Assembly (NCBI GenBank): GCA_039814575.1
Contig: JBCCAY010000010.1
Location: 67,913-131,912, forward strand
Source of the DNA: MED-G105 sp039814575
Lineage (GTDB): Bacteria; Pseudomonadota; Alphaproteobacteria; Caulobacterales; Parvularculaceae
DNA length: 64,000 bases
Direction of reading: 5' to 3'
The position numbers and the translations under genes are program-made. Shown piece after piece: positions 1-8,933 of the stretch. The stretch's first letter is position 1. Each line of letters starts with the position of its first letter. The notes beneath the pieces were generated by a model. The model ran no database searches, was not told the DNA's origin, and saw nothing but the letters and a program-made list of their open reading frames with translations.

Positions 1-202
1 GTGCCATTAACGCCGGCTGGGTGTTGGCCGTAAGGCTCAACGTCTCCATGTCGCCGGTCCACATGATTTTGGTGAGCGCGCGTTCGAGAGCGTCGTCGAC
101 TTCTTCAAAGACCTCGCGCGCTGCTGGGAAAGCATCGGCTAAGCCCTTGCCCATGCCCACCGATTGACTGCCTTGACCGGGAAAAACAAAAGCATGGCCC
201 AT
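1..202 (-). CDS. fabD: Malonyl-CoA:ACP transacylase, N-terminal fragment (cut by window edge)
   Basis: Only the first 67 codons lie in the window; the gene runs off the left edge. The product would transfer malonyl groups from CoA to acyl carrier protein in cytoplasmic fatty-acid synthesis. The start MGHAFVFPGQGSQSVGMG carries the family-defining GQGSQ motif (residues 9-13), followed by the expected helix (KGLADAFPAAREVFEEVDDA). The catalytic GHSLG region lies outside the window. The gene is divergent from rpsF, a common arrangement in Alphaproteobacteria. The start is the ATG at 202-200; a second in-frame ATG-like codon seven bases inside is not in frame and was ignored. Confidence 0.93.
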   Translation of the reverse strand, partial: MGHAFVFPGQGSQSVGMGKGLADAFPAAREVFEEVDDALERALTKIMWTGDMETLSLTANTQPALMA

Positions 203-507
203 TCGGCGCGCTCCTCTTCAGTATTCGAATTGGGAAGGTCGCTCCGTTAACCACAATTCGGCGCAAGTCAAATCACTGGCCGCGTTTAGCGCCCAGAAAG
301 CGCTTGCTCCCGCTCTCCTGATGGCGTATACGACGCAGCTTCCGAGCGGCGGTCAAGGCCGCTGGGCGGCGTTTCTATGCGCGCTCGTCCGGTTCCGCGG
401 GGATGGTCCTCGCGAGGCTCTTGATCCAAAGGCTAACGCTGTTGCGCACTCCAGCTTTCGCGCTTCAGCACATAGTCTCCGCCGCCAAATGATGGAGCTG
501 GCGAATC
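203..507. other. Divergent intergenic region between fabD and rpsF
   Basis: About 305 bases with no convincing gene. An open frame crosses this stretch into rpsF in another frame, but it has no coding character. The promoters of fabD (leftward) and the rpsF-rpsR-rplI operon (rightward) must lie here; I cannot assign -35/-10 boxes with confidence. A GGAG at about 494, upstream of the rpsF ATG, is the likely ribosome binding site. Confidence 0.6.
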
Positions 508-906
508 ATGCCTCTTTACGAGCATGTTTTCATCGCGCGTCAGGATATTTCTCCGGCGCAGGTGGAAGCCTTAACAGACGCCCTGCAATCTATCGTCCGC
601 GAAAACGGCGGCAAGATCGCGAAAGCCGAATATTGGGGCCTTCGGAACCTTCAGTACAAAATCAGCAAGAACCGCAAAGGTCACTACGGCCTTCTGAATA
701 TCGACGGACCGCCGGCGGCTGTCCAAGAGCTTGAGCGGCAAGAGAAAATCAATGACGACGTTCTCCGGTTCATGACCGTCCGCGTCGAAGAGTTGAACGA
801 GAAGCCCTCGCCGGTGCTCAGCCGTCGTGACAAGTCAGATCGCGGCGGACGCGATCGGGACCGTGATAGAGATCGGGATCGCGACCGCGATCGTGATCGC
901 CGCTAG
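508..906 (+). CDS. rpsF: 30S ribosomal protein bS6 with Arg-Asp repeat tail
   Basis: Small-subunit protein that binds the central domain of 16S rRNA together with bS18. The start MPLYEHVFIARQDIS, the NGGKIAKAEYWGLRNL segment and the MTVRVEE end of the fold are typical. At 132 residues it is normal for alphaproteobacterial bS6. After residue about 105 it ends in a low-complexity tail of alternating Arg-Asp dipeptides, encoded by a run of GATCGN/GACCGN hexamers. The next gene, rpsR, begins 12 bases downstream, and the stop TAG overlaps its AGGAGG ribosome binding site. This is the first gene of the rpsF-rpsR-rplI operon. Confidence 0.98.
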   Translation: MPLYEHVFIARQDISPAQVEALTDALQSIVRENGGKIAKAEYWGLRNLQYKISKNRKGHYGLLNIDGPPAAVQELERQEKINDDVLRFMTVRVEELNEKPSPVLSRRDKSDRGGRDRDRDRDRDRDRDRDRR

Positions 907-918
907 GAGGACGAGACA

Positions 919-1143
919 ATGGCAAAAGGTTTCATGCGTCGCCGCAAGACGTGCCCGTTCTCCGGCGATAACGCGCCGAAGATCGATTACAAAGATCCGA
1001 AACTCCTGCAGCGCTTCATTTCCGAGCGCGGCAAGATCGTTCCGTCGCGGATTTCCGCAGTGTCCTTCAAGAAGCAACGCGAACTTGCTCGCGCCATTAA
1101 GCGCGCGCGCTATCTCGCTTTGCTGCCCTATGTCGGGGAGTAA
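919..1143 (+). CDS. rpsR: 30S ribosomal protein bS18
   Basis: Partner of bS6 in the 30S platform. The 74-residue length and motifs (RRRKTCPFSGDNAP, IDYKDPKLLQRFISERGKI, then SFKKQRELARAIKRARYLAL) match bS18 across its length. A strong AGGAGG sits at 906-911, ten bases before the ATG. Only five bases separate it from rplI, so the two are translated from one message. Confidence 0.98.
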   Translation: MAKGFMRRRKTCPFSGDNAPKIDYKDPKLLQRFISERGKIVPSRISAVSFKKQRELARAIKRARYLALLPYVGE

Positions 1144-1148
1144 GGTCG

Positions 1149-1763
1149 ATGGAACTCATTCTTCTTGAACGGGTCGAAAATCTCGGCCAGATGGGCGACG
1201 TCGTCACTGTGCGTCCGGGCTATGCGCGTAACTATTTGTTGCCGCAGAAGAAAGCCCTACGCGCCAACGACGCCAATAAGAAAATCTTCGAGGCGCAACG
1301 CTCGGACCTCGAAGCGCGCAATCTCGAGCGCAAGAAAGACGCTGAAGGCGCCGCGACGAAACTCGACGGGCGTTCGTTCATCGTCATTCGTCAAGCGTCC
1401 GAGACCGGCATGTTGTACGGCTCGGTTTCAACCCGCGACATCGCCGAAGCGGCGAGCGCCGAGGGCGTGATGGTTGCGCGCTCGCAAGTGCGTCTCGATA
1501 AGCCGCTGAAGACGCTCGGCATTTCGAGCGTACGGATTGCTCTGCATCCAGAGGTTTCCGCGACGATCGAAATCAATGTCGCGCGCTCGCAAGACGAAGC
1601 GGAACGCCAGGCGCGTGGTGAAGACGTGCTTGCCCGCGATCTCGATGACGGCGCCGACGAGGAAGAAGAATCAGCGGAATTCTTCGATGAAACGACTGGC
1701 CAAGCCGTCGCTTCTGAAGAAGGAAATGCAGACGCCGCAGATGATTCCTCAGACGAAGCATAA
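1149..1763 (+). CDS. rplI: 50S ribosomal protein bL9 with acidic C-terminal extension
   Basis: Large-subunit protein at the base of the L1 stalk. The N-terminal domain has the signature ILLERVENLGQMGD followed by VRPGYARNYLLPQKKA; the long helix and the C-terminal rRNA-binding domain (about residues 65-150) follow. At 204 residues it is about 55 longer than the E. coli protein. The extra tail is strongly acidic (DDGADEEEESAEFFDE and more). Such extensions occur in other Alphaproteobacteria. Last gene of the ribosomal operon; a terminator hairpin follows at 1831. Confidence 0.97.
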   Translation: MELILLERVENLGQMGDVVTVRPGYARNYLLPQKKALRANDANKKIFEAQRSDLEARNLERKKDAEGAATKLDGRSFIVIRQASETGMLYGSVSTRDIAEAASAEGVMVARSQVRLDKPLKTLGISSVRIALHPEVSATIEINVARSQDEAERQARGEDVLARDLDDGADEEEESAEFFDETTGQAVASEEGNADAADDSSDEA

Positions 1764-1830
1764 GGCCCGCGATTCGTTTTAAAAACAAGTCTTCTCCACA
1801 GCGCCTTTGATGGTTCTTTGGAAAAATTCG

Positions 1831-1862
1831 AAACGCCGGTCGCTCGACGACCGGCGTTTTTT
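1831..1862 (+). terminator. Rho-independent terminator after rplI
   Basis: A 12-bp perfect stem (AAACGCCGGTCG at 1831-1842 pairing with 1848-1859) with a 5-base loop is followed by a T run. It ends only about 17 bases before the proposed dnaB start. So dnaB must either be reached by readthrough or have a promoter inside or upstream of the hairpin with a very short leader. Confidence 0.9.
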
Positions 1863-1878
1863 ATGATCATGTCGGCGG

Positions 1879-3438
1879 ATGGCGGATGGCGGACGATTAG
1901 ACGATATTACCCCTTCTGGCGGCGCGAGCGGGCCGAACGGCGCTCCGGCGAATACTCCTGGTGGAAGCGCTCCGGGTGCGGAGCAAAAAATACCGCACAG
2001 TCTGGAATCTGAACAAGCCGTTCTAGGCGCCATTTTATTTGATAATGAAATCTATTATCGCGTCTCCAGCTTTCTGACGACGGAACATTTTTACGATCCA
2101 ATTCATGCGCTTATCTATGATTCATGTCGGGCGCAGATTGAAAATGGACGCCTCGCCTCGCCTGTCACCACCGACGCTTATTTGAGCGCGTCGAGCGGTT
2201 TTCACGAAGCGGGCGGTAGAAAATACCTCGAAGCGTTGGCCGCGAGCGTTCCCGCTACGACGAGCGCCCATGATTATGCGCGCGTCGTTTTTGATCTCGC
2301 CGTTTGTCGGGGGCTCATCAATATTGGCGGCGAAGTCGCCGCGCGCGCTGGGCGCGCGGCGCTCGACGATCCGCCGGACGCGCAATTGCAAGACGCGGAG
2401 AAGAGCCTCTACGAACTTGCTGAAAACGGAAAGTACGGCGCGGGGTTCAAGACCTTCAGTACCGCGTTGATCGAAGCGGTCGACGTCGCCGATGCGGCGC
2501 TGAAGCGCGGCGGCGGCATTTCGGGCGTCGCGTCGGGCTTTGTCGACCTGGACGACCTGATGGGCGGGCTTCACCCTTCAGACCTCATCATCCTCGCCGG
2601 CCGCCCTTCCATGGGAAAGACCGCACTTGTCACCAATATCGCTGTGAACGCCGCGCGGAAACGGTTGCGGACCCTTCAAGAAAGCGGCGATCCGGCGGCG
2701 GATGGCGGCGCTGTCGTTGGATTCTTTTCCTTGGAAATGTCCGCCGACCAGCTCGCCATGCGGATTCTTTCCGAGATGGCGGAAGTGCCCTCCAACGAGA
2801 TCCGTCGCGGCACGATTGACGAGACGCAGTTCGACCGCATCTACCACAAAGCGCGGGAGCTTGACGCCCTGCCGTTTCATATCGACGACACCGGCGGCCT
2901 GTCGATTTCGCAAGTGGCGGCGCGGGCGCGCCGTCTGAAGCGCCAACAGGGTCTAGATCTCCTGATCGTGGACTATTTGCAGCTTCTGTCGGGCTCCTCG
3001 AAAAAGGGCGACAATCGCGTCCAGGAAATCACGGAGATCTCCGTTGGCTTGAAAGCCCTGGCGAAAGAACTAGAAGTGCCTATCATCGCTCTCTCCCAGC
3101 TTTCGCGGCAGGTTGAAGCGCGCGACGATAAACGCCCCATGCTCTCTGACTTGCGGGAATCAGGCTCGATCGAGCAAGACGCCGACGCGGTGCTTTTCGT
3201 TTACCGTGAGGAATATTATCTAAGTCGCTCGGAGCCGAAGGGCGACGGCGAAGACCATCAGAAAAGCCATGCGCGCTGGGTCGAACGCATGGAAGAAGCC
3301 CGCGGCATCGCGGAAGTGATCATCGCCAAGCAGCGCCACGGTCCCATCGGCCCGGTGAAGCTGCAATTTGAAGGTCAGTTCACGAAGTTCTCTAATCTCG
3401 ACCAAGGCCGATATGACGGACAGTACAATAACCACTAA
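1879..3438 (+). CDS. dnaB: Replicative DNA helicase DnaB
   Basis: Hexameric ATP-driven helicase that opens the replication fork. The 519 residues comprise a Gly/Pro-rich leader (about 1-35), the N-terminal domain starting near HSLESEQAVLGAILFDNE, and the RecA-like motor. Walker A is GRPSMGKT (about 241-248), the region FFSLEMSADQLAMR follows, and Walker B is LLIVDYLQLL (about 360). The DLRESGSIEQDADAV segment near residue 425 is also diagnostic. No inteins are present. The start ATG at 1879 has no clear Shine-Dalgarno because the rplI terminator sits directly upstream. The last 26 bases overlap alr. Confidence 0.97.
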   Translation: MADGGRLDDITPSGGASGPNGAPANTPGGSAPGAEQKIPHSLESEQAVLGAILFDNEIYYRVSSFLTTEHFYDPIHALIYDSCRAQIENGRLASPVTTDAYLSASSGFHEAGGRKYLEALAASVPATTSAHDYARVVFDLAVCRGLINIGGEVAARAGRAALDDPPDAQLQDAEKSLYELAENGKYGAGFKTFSTALIEAVDVADAALKRGGGISGVASGFVDLDDLMGGLHPSDLIILAGRPSMGKTALVTNIAVNAARKRLRTLQESGDPAADGGAVVGFFSLEMSADQLAMRILSEMAEVPSNEIRRGTIDETQFDRIYHKARELDALPFHIDDTGGLSISQVAARARRLKRQQGLDLLIVDYLQLLSGSSKKGDNRVQEITEISVGLKALAKELEVPIIALSQLSRQVEARDDKRPMLSDLRESGSIEQDADAVLFVYREEYYLSRSEPKGDGEDHQKSHARWVERMEEARGIAEVIIAKQRHGPIGPVKLQFEGQFTKFSNLDQGRYDGQYNNH

Positions 3439-4525
3439 GCCGAATACTGAAGACGCTTATCGGCCTATTCTGACCGTCGACCGCAATGCCATCTGCCACA
3501 ATTTCAAAATGCTCTCGCCCGAGAAAGACGGCGCTCGCGGCGCAGCGGTCTTGAAAGCAGACGCTTATGGCAGCGGCGCCGCGCCAGTGGCCGAAGCGCT
3601 CACGCAGCGCGCCAATTGCCGATTGTTTTACGTTGTGCACCCCCATGAAGGCGCCGAAATCCGCAAAGCGACGCAAAGCCATTCGCCTGACGCAGTGATC
3701 TGCGTCTTAGGTGGGCCGACGCCCGAGGCACTGTCGACGTTGCAAGCGTCGCGCCTCACCCCAGTTCTCAACACGCTTCAGCAATGTCAGTTTTGGCGAG
3801 AGGCCGGCGCCGGCGCGCCAGCCGCGCTACACTTGGACACCGGAATGCGTCGGCTCGGCTTGCCGCTTAGCGACTGCTCGACAGTTGCGGCGATAGACGA
3901 CTTTAACATCGATACTGTCATCAGTCATCTGGTAAGTTCGGATGCGCCGGAAGAGACAATCAATGAGCGCCAATATACAGCTTTCAAGGAAGCCGCCTCG
4001 CTTTTTCCAAACGCTAAACAGAGCTTGTCCGCCACGGGCGGCGCGCTCCTCGGTCCACAGTTTGGTTTAGACTTTACGCGTCCCGGCATTGGGCTTTACG
4101 GCGTCGATCCGGCGGCGCGTGCCCGCGGTGATCTCAAAACCGCTGGAACGCTCAGCGCCGAGGTCTTGCAGGTGCAGTCGGTCGCTGCAGGCGAGCGCGT
4201 CGGCTATGACGGCGTTTTTGAAGCAACGCGGCACACTAATGTCGCGACTATCGCCATGGGTTATGCGGACGGATATCCGCGCGCTATAAGCACAGAAGCG
4301 ACGGCGTATCTCGGCGGCGCGCTTTGCCCAATCATCGGACGCATCTCCATGGATCTCATAACGATCGACGTCACCGACGCGCCGGAGCCAGTGCGGCCGG
4401 GCGATCGCGCCGAGCTTTTTGGGCCGAGGATCGATCTTCTGACGCTCTCAGCATGGGCTGGCACGATCCCCAATGAAGTTCTAACGCGCCTCGGCGGCCG
4501 CGTTGTGCGCCACTACGCAAACTAG
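3413..4525 (+). CDS. alr: Alanine racemase (PLP)
   Basis: Makes D-alanine for peptidoglycan in the cytoplasm. The start was set at the ATG at 3413, inside the end of dnaB, giving 370 residues; the longer open frame only adds residues read from dnaB. The PLP lysine lies in VLKADAYGSG (about K48). The catalytic tyrosine is in MGYADGYPR (about residue 284), followed by GRISMD and PGDRAELFG, all standard for Alr. The dnaB-alr order is typical of Alphaproteobacteria; the overlap suggests translational coupling. Confidence 0.95.
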   Translation: MTDSTITTKPNTEDAYRPILTVDRNAICHNFKMLSPEKDGARGAAVLKADAYGSGAAPVAEALTQRANCRLFYVVHPHEGAEIRKATQSHSPDAVICVLGGPTPEALSTLQASRLTPVLNTLQQCQFWREAGAGAPAALHLDTGMRRLGLPLSDCSTVAAIDDFNIDTVISHLVSSDAPEETINERQYTAFKEAASLFPNAKQSLSATGGALLGPQFGLDFTRPGIGLYGVDPAARARGDLKTAGTLSAEVLQVQSVAAGERVGYDGVFEATRHTNVATIAMGYADGYPRAISTEATAYLGGALCPIIGRISMDLITIDVTDAPEPVRPGDRAELFGPRIDLLTLSAWAGTIPNEVLTRLGGRVVRHYAN

Positions 4526-4666
4526 CGTCGCCCATCGACGGACGAATGCGGACCAGTAGCGCGTTCTCTTTGCTCTCCTCAAATCCCTGTCATTCAACGG
4601 TAAAAGCGTCGCTTTTCGGCGCGTGTTCCGTTATTCGTAACGAGTAGCGTCGCGGGGGCACATCCT

Positions 4667-5689
4667 ATGAGTGTATTGGCATTGCGTTCGAACATCGCAT
4701 GGAGTGCAGCGGCGCTTTTTTGCGTGAGCTTTTTTGTTCATCCCGCGGCGGCGGCCAGTACGGCTAACGATCTGGGCCCAACAGTCTCGTTGCTTGTCGA
4801 GAACGATTACTTCGCCAAGGGAAACGACGATCGCAATTTTACCAATGGCGTGCAGGCCCAATGGATCGCCCGTCCGGGACGCGGACCGAGCGTCTTGCAT
4901 GATATCGGTCGGTTTCTTTCGCCGGATGAAGCCAATGCGGAAACCCGTGCCGTCTATGGTTTCGGGCAACGCATTTACACGCCCGACATCATCACAACGG
5001 CGATCCCCGACCCTAATGATCGGCCCTATGGCGCGTTTCTCTATGGATCATTCGGGGTGCTGGCGAACACCAATGATCGCCAGTTAGACGCCTTTTCGCT
5101 GACCATCGGCCTAACCGGCCCCAACGCCCAAGGCGATGAGATCCAGCGCTTTGTTCACCGCGCCACCGGCGCGCGCCCACCGCGCGGTTGGGATGCTCAA
5201 ATCGACGACGGCTTCGCCTTTGAAATGGAATGGCGGCGCATTTATCGGCGAAAAGTATGGGGCGAGGACCAAGGCTGGTCAGCGGATATTTTACCCCACG
5301 CGGTCGCCCGCATCGGCAATCTAACGACGGAAGCCGGCCTTGGCGGAACGCTTCGTGTGGGGAGGAACATCCCCATTGACTTCGGACCGCCGAACACCCG
5401 CCCTGGCGCGCCAGGGTCGGGCTATCAACGCCCTGTCGCCAGCTTTGGATGGTATGTCTTCGGCGGCGTCACGGGCCGCTATGTGGCGCGCAATCTCTTC
5501 CTTGATGAACCCTCAGCACTTGGTGAAAGCGTCACGCGCGAACCGTTCACCGGCGAATGCGTCGCCGGGCTCGCCTTTAACATTGACGGCGTGCAAATCG
5601 CCTACACCCATGTTTGGCGCGCCCAAGAGTTCGAAGAAGAAATCGGCGCTAGCAAAATTGGCGCCCTGTCGCTGACGGTGAATTTTTAG
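4667..5689 (+). CDS. LpxR-family outer-membrane protein (lipid A deacylase-like)
   Basis: 340 residues with a signal peptide (hydrophobic about residues 8-28, cleavage near AAAAST) and a predicted beta-barrel. The segment VSLLVENDYFAKGNDDRNFTNG matches the LpxR/DUF2219 signature, in which an Asn/Asp-rich strand is followed by a TNG motif. LpxR proteins remove the 3'-linked acyloxyacyl chain of lipid A from the outer leaflet. The aromatic C-terminus ALSLTVNF fits an outer-membrane insertion signal. Whether it is an active deacylase is unproven; many family members are only homologous. It stands alone between alr and the DNA-repair pair. Confidence 0.8.
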   Translation: MSVLALRSNIAWSAAALFCVSFFVHPAAAASTANDLGPTVSLLVENDYFAKGNDDRNFTNGVQAQWIARPGRGPSVLHDIGRFLSPDEANAETRAVYGFGQRIYTPDIITTAIPDPNDRPYGAFLYGSFGVLANTNDRQLDAFSLTIGLTGPNAQGDEIQRFVHRATGARPPRGWDAQIDDGFAFEMEWRRIYRRKVWGEDQGWSADILPHAVARIGNLTTEAGLGGTLRVGRNIPIDFGPPNTRPGAPGSGYQRPVASFGWYVFGGVTGRYVARNLFLDEPSALGESVTREPFTGECVAGLAFNIDGVQIAYTHVWRAQEFEEEIGASKIGALSLTVNF

Positions 5690-5773
5690 GCCGCTCGCTC
5701 TAGCGCGGGCTTGCGACAATGATAGTCGCGCCCAAAAGATGCGATACGTCGCGAGACGTCCTATCGTCAGCGA

Positions 5774-6793
5774 ATGACGGCCTATGAGGACATTCTAAGA
5801 CCGACGCCGAAGGGGTTATATTGCCCGCCGGGGGACTTCTTCATCGATCCGGTCGCGCCTGTCGATCGGGCCGTCGTCACCCATGGCCATGCGGACCACG
5901 CGCGCGCCGGCCACCGCGCCGTTCTCGCGACGCCTGAAACGCTCGCAATCATGGCGGCGCGCTATGGCGCGAATTTCACCACCACGCGGCAGGAGGCGGC
6001 CCTAGGGGAAGTAACGCGCATCAATGGCGTTGATGTATTGCTAATCCCCGCAGGCCACGTTTTAGGTTCGGCCCAAGCGGTCGTCGAATTTGACGGCAAA
6101 CGGATCATCGCATCCGGCGATTATAAACGTCGGCAAGATCCGACCTGCGCTGGATTTCAAGTGATAGCCTGCGACGTCTTCATCACAGAAGCGACGTTTG
6201 GTCTGCCAGTGTTTCGCCATCCGGACGATCGGGCGGAGATCGCAAAACTCTTAAGGTCCGTCGAACGCTTCCCGGAACGCACGCACCTTGTCGGCGCCTA
6301 CGCCCTTGGTAAAGCGCAACGGGTCATCGCGCTGATGCGGGAAGCCGGTTATGACGAAACGATCTTCATTCATGGCGCGATGCAAAAGCTTTGCGATCTC
6401 TATACGGATTTCGGTGTCGATCTAGGTCCCTTAGCGCCGGCGACGTTGAAATCAGAACGCGGCGACAAGCAATCGTTCGCAGGAAAGATCGTCGTCGCGC
6501 CGCCTTCGGCCTTTTCCGATAAATGGGCGCGGCGTTTCGCCGACCCTGTCGCGGCCTTTGCGTCCGGTTGGATGCGCATTCGCGTCCGCGCCAGACAACG
6601 CGGCGTTGAATTGCCCTTAATCCTCTCCGATCACGCTGATTGGGACGAACTCGTTACAACAATCAAAGACATTCAGCCGCAGGAATTATGGATCACCCAC
6701 GGCCGCGAAGAAGCGCTCATGCGATGGGCGGAGCTAAACGGCATAGCCGCGCGGCCGCTGTCCCTCATCGGCTATGAAGACGAGAACGATTAG
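5774..6793 (+). CDS. Ligase-associated DNA exonuclease (metallo-beta-lactamase fold)
   Basis: 339-residue member of the beta-CASP/MBL nuclease family found next to ATP-dependent ligases. The zinc-binding motif HGHADHAR is at about residues 37-44. Further ligands appear in AGHVLGSAQ, in ASGDYKR (the Asp of motif 4) and in the late LSDHADWDEL. The family acts in DNA damage repair. It lies three bases upstream of the ligase gene, so the two form one transcription unit. The helicase (Lhr-C type) and the phosphoesterase PdeM that often complete this cluster are not in the window. Confidence 0.88.
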   Translation: MTAYEDILRPTPKGLYCPPGDFFIDPVAPVDRAVVTHGHADHARAGHRAVLATPETLAIMAARYGANFTTTRQEAALGEVTRINGVDVLLIPAGHVLGSAQAVVEFDGKRIIASGDYKRRQDPTCAGFQVIACDVFITEATFGLPVFRHPDDRAEIAKLLRSVERFPERTHLVGAYALGKAQRVIALMREAGYDETIFIHGAMQKLCDLYTDFGVDLGPLAPATLKSERGDKQSFAGKIVVAPPSAFSDKWARRFADPVAAFASGWMRIRVRARQRGVELPLILSDHADWDELVTTIKDIQPQELWITHGREEALMRWAELNGIAARPLSLIGYEDEND

Positions 6794-6796
6794 GCC

Positions 6797-8419
6797 ATGC
6801 GTGCGTTCGCCGAACTCTTAGAGCGCCTTGTCTATACGCCGCAGCGCAACGGCAAAATTCGTTTATTGACGGAGTATTTTGGAACGACGCCCGATCCGGA
6901 CCGCGGCCTTGCGGTTGCGGCCGTCACGCGCGATCTCGAAATCGCCAGCGCAAAACCGGCGATGCTGCGCGAACTCATAGCCGAACGGCTCGATCCTGTT
7001 CTGTTCGAATACTCCTATGACTATGTGGGCGATTTGGCGGAAACGATCTCCCTGGCCTGGCCCTCAAAGCCCGGCGCCAATCGAACGCCAGCATTGCATG
7101 AGGTCGTGGAGGCGCTCAATGAAGCGGACAAAACCGCCGCACGAAAACTCATCGAAGGGTGGCTTGATGGTATGGACGCCTCCGAACGTTGGGCGCTGTT
7201 AAAGCTCATCACCGGCGGTTTGCGGATCGGCGTTTCGGCACGCTTAGCAAAGACGGCCCTCGCCGCTTATGGCGACGTTAATGTCAGCGAAATTGAAGAG
7301 ATCTGGCATGGGCTAGATTCGCCCTATGCGAACCTTTTTGCGTGGCTTGAAGGCGTCGGAGAAAAGCCGTCATCAAATAAGCCCGGTCTTTTCAGGCCGG
7401 TCATGCTCGCGCATCCCGTTGACGAAGAAACGCCGCCAGACTTCTCGCCTGACACGCACGCTGCGGAGTGGAAATGGGACGGCGTGCGCGTGCAAGCCGT
7501 TAGCGAGAACGGGGTTCGGCGACTTTACAGCCGCACGGGCGATGACATCGCCGCTGCGTTTCCCGACATATTAGCGGCGATGGACTTCGACGCCGTCATC
7601 GACGGCGAGCTATTGATCTTTCACCCCGAGAGACAAACCGACGGCGAGACATTCCCGGTTCGTCCGTTTTCAGACCTCCAAAAGCGGCTCAACCGAAAGA
7701 CCGTTTCCAAGAAATTGCTGGCGAGCAATCCGGCCTTTATCCGCGCCTATGACTTGCTTTCTCATGACGGTGAAGACTTGCGCGCGGAACCCTTCGCAGA
7801 CCGGCGTCTTCGCTTAGAGGCCTTATTTGCCTCGCGCAAATTCGATCGCTTTGATTTGTCGCCCTTGGTGGCGTTTGAAACCGCCGGTGATCTCGCGACG
7901 CTGCGCGCCGCGCCGCCCGACGACGCCATTGAAGGCGTTATGATCAAGCGGCTCGCCGCGCCTTACGTTCCGGGCCGACCCACAGGCGAATGGTGGAAAT
8001 GGAAGCGCGACCCGTTTCTCGTCGACGCCGTTCTCATGTACGCCCAACGCGGCCACGGCAAACGCTCATCGTTTTATTCAGACTTTACGTTCGGCGTCTG
8101 GACGGACGATGGCGGCCTTGCGCCGGTTGGAAAGGCATATTTTGGGTTCTCTGACGAAGAACTAAAAGAGCTTGATCGTTTCGTCCGTAATCACACGAAA
8201 GACCGCTTTGGACCGGTGCGCCAGGTGCAAGCGGACCGCGAGGTGGGGCTTGTCTTAGAAATCGCGTTTGAGGGGCTCAACCGTTCGCCTCGGCATAAAT
8301 CCGGCGTCGCGATGCGTTTCCCGCGCATTCATCGAATCCGCTGGGATAAGCCGAGCGCCGAGGCCGATACGTTGGCCACCTTAAAAGACATGCTGCCGTC
8401 CGACGGTGGCGTCTCCTAA
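6797..8419 (+). CDS. ATP-dependent DNA ligase (LigC/cisplatin-response type)
   Basis: Joins nicked DNA using ATP. The 540 residues hold an N-terminal domain (about 1-200), then the nucleotidyltransferase domain with the lysine motif EWKWDGVR (K226). Motif III-like DAVIDGEL, motif IV EGVMIKR and motif V WWKWKR follow, then an OB-fold domain to the C-terminus. It belongs to the group annotated as cisplatin damage response ligases. The stop codon TAA (8417-8419) is formed by the first bases of the interspersed repeat that follows immediately. Confidence 0.92.
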   Translation: MRAFAELLERLVYTPQRNGKIRLLTEYFGTTPDPDRGLAVAAVTRDLEIASAKPAMLRELIAERLDPVLFEYSYDYVGDLAETISLAWPSKPGANRTPALHEVVEALNEADKTAARKLIEGWLDGMDASERWALLKLITGGLRIGVSARLAKTALAAYGDVNVSEIEEIWHGLDSPYANLFAWLEGVGEKPSSNKPGLFRPVMLAHPVDEETPPDFSPDTHAAEWKWDGVRVQAVSENGVRRLYSRTGDDIAAAFPDILAAMDFDAVIDGELLIFHPERQTDGETFPVRPFSDLQKRLNRKTVSKKLLASNPAFIRAYDLLSHDGEDLRAEPFADRRLRLEALFASRKFDRFDLSPLVAFETAGDLATLRAAPPDDAIEGVMIKRLAAPYVPGRPTGEWWKWKRDPFLVDAVLMYAQRGHGKRSSFYSDFTFGVWTDDGGLAPVGKAYFGFSDEELKELDRFVRNHTKDRFGPVRQVQADREVGLVLEIAFEGLNRSPRHKSGVAMRFPRIHRIRWDKPSAEADTLATLKDMLPSDGGVS

Positions 8420-8605
8420 GAGCCCGATTCAAAACTCTGGAAACGGCTCGACACGAGAGTATTAGACACCAGTTTGCTGCCCGACGATGCGGTTCCGGCT
8501 CTTACTTTTTTAGATTTAGAGCCTGAGCGGTATGTATGTGTCGCCAACTGACGTCTGTTTCGAGGGGTTTTCCAGCGTTGCCCGAGTTTCCAATCGGGCT
8601 CTAAG
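8416..8605 (+). repeat. Palindromic interspersed repeat, copy 1
   Basis: 190-bp element bounded by CTAAGAGCCCGATTCAAAAC on the left and, on the opposite strand, CTTAGAGCCCGATTGGAAAC on the right. An internal GAGCC inverted motif near 8515 divides it into two mutually inverted, diverged halves, so the whole can fold as a long imperfect hairpin. It fills the gap between two convergent genes and supplies both stop codons: TAA of the ligase and TAG of grxD. Copies are at 10213, 24677 and 55035. Confidence 0.9.
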
Positions 8606-8933
8606 AAACGGCGACGCCTTTTTCTTCAAGAAACCCGCGTAACTCGCCGCTCTCGAACATCTCGCGCACGATGTCGCAGCCGCCGACGAACTCGCCCTTC
8701 ACATAAAGCTGGGGGATGGTCGGCCAGTCAGAAAACTCTTTAATGCCCGAGCGAACGTCATCATCGGCCAAGACGTTCTCTGAATCGTAAGTGACCCCTA
8801 GAAAGTCGAGGATCTGCACAACCGCAGAAGAAAAACCGCACTGGGGAAACTGCGGCGTGCCCTTCATGAACAGCATGACTTCATTGGCGTCGATTTTTGA
8901 TTTAATCGCGCCTAAAGCTGGATTGTCGGACAT
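8601..8933 (-). CDS. grxD: Monothiol (CGFS) glutaredoxin, Grx4 type
   Basis: 110-residue single-domain monothiol glutaredoxin that carries or transfers [2Fe-2S] clusters with glutathione in the cytosol. The active site is PQCGFS (C32). Downstream are the WPTIPQLYVKGEFVGGCDI segment (cis-Pro and glutathione-binding) and DIVREMFESGEL, diagnostic of the family. The stop TAG lies inside repeat copy 1. It is convergent with the ligase and probably monocistronic. Confidence 0.95.
   Translation of the reverse strand: MSDNPALGAIKSKIDANEVMLFMKGTPQFPQCGFSSAVVQILDFLGVTYDSENVLADDDVRSGIKEFSDWPTIPQLYVKGEFVGGCDIVREMFESGELRGFLEEKGVAVS

Noticed and set aside
321..734. 137-codon open frame overlapping rpsF
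   Set aside because: It runs through the promoter region and into rpsF in a different frame, has no ribosome binding site and no family resemblance.
850..903. Short tandem hexamers that could be mistaken for a repeat array or CRISPR
   Set aside because: They lie in frame inside rpsF and encode the Arg-Asp tail; there are no spacers.
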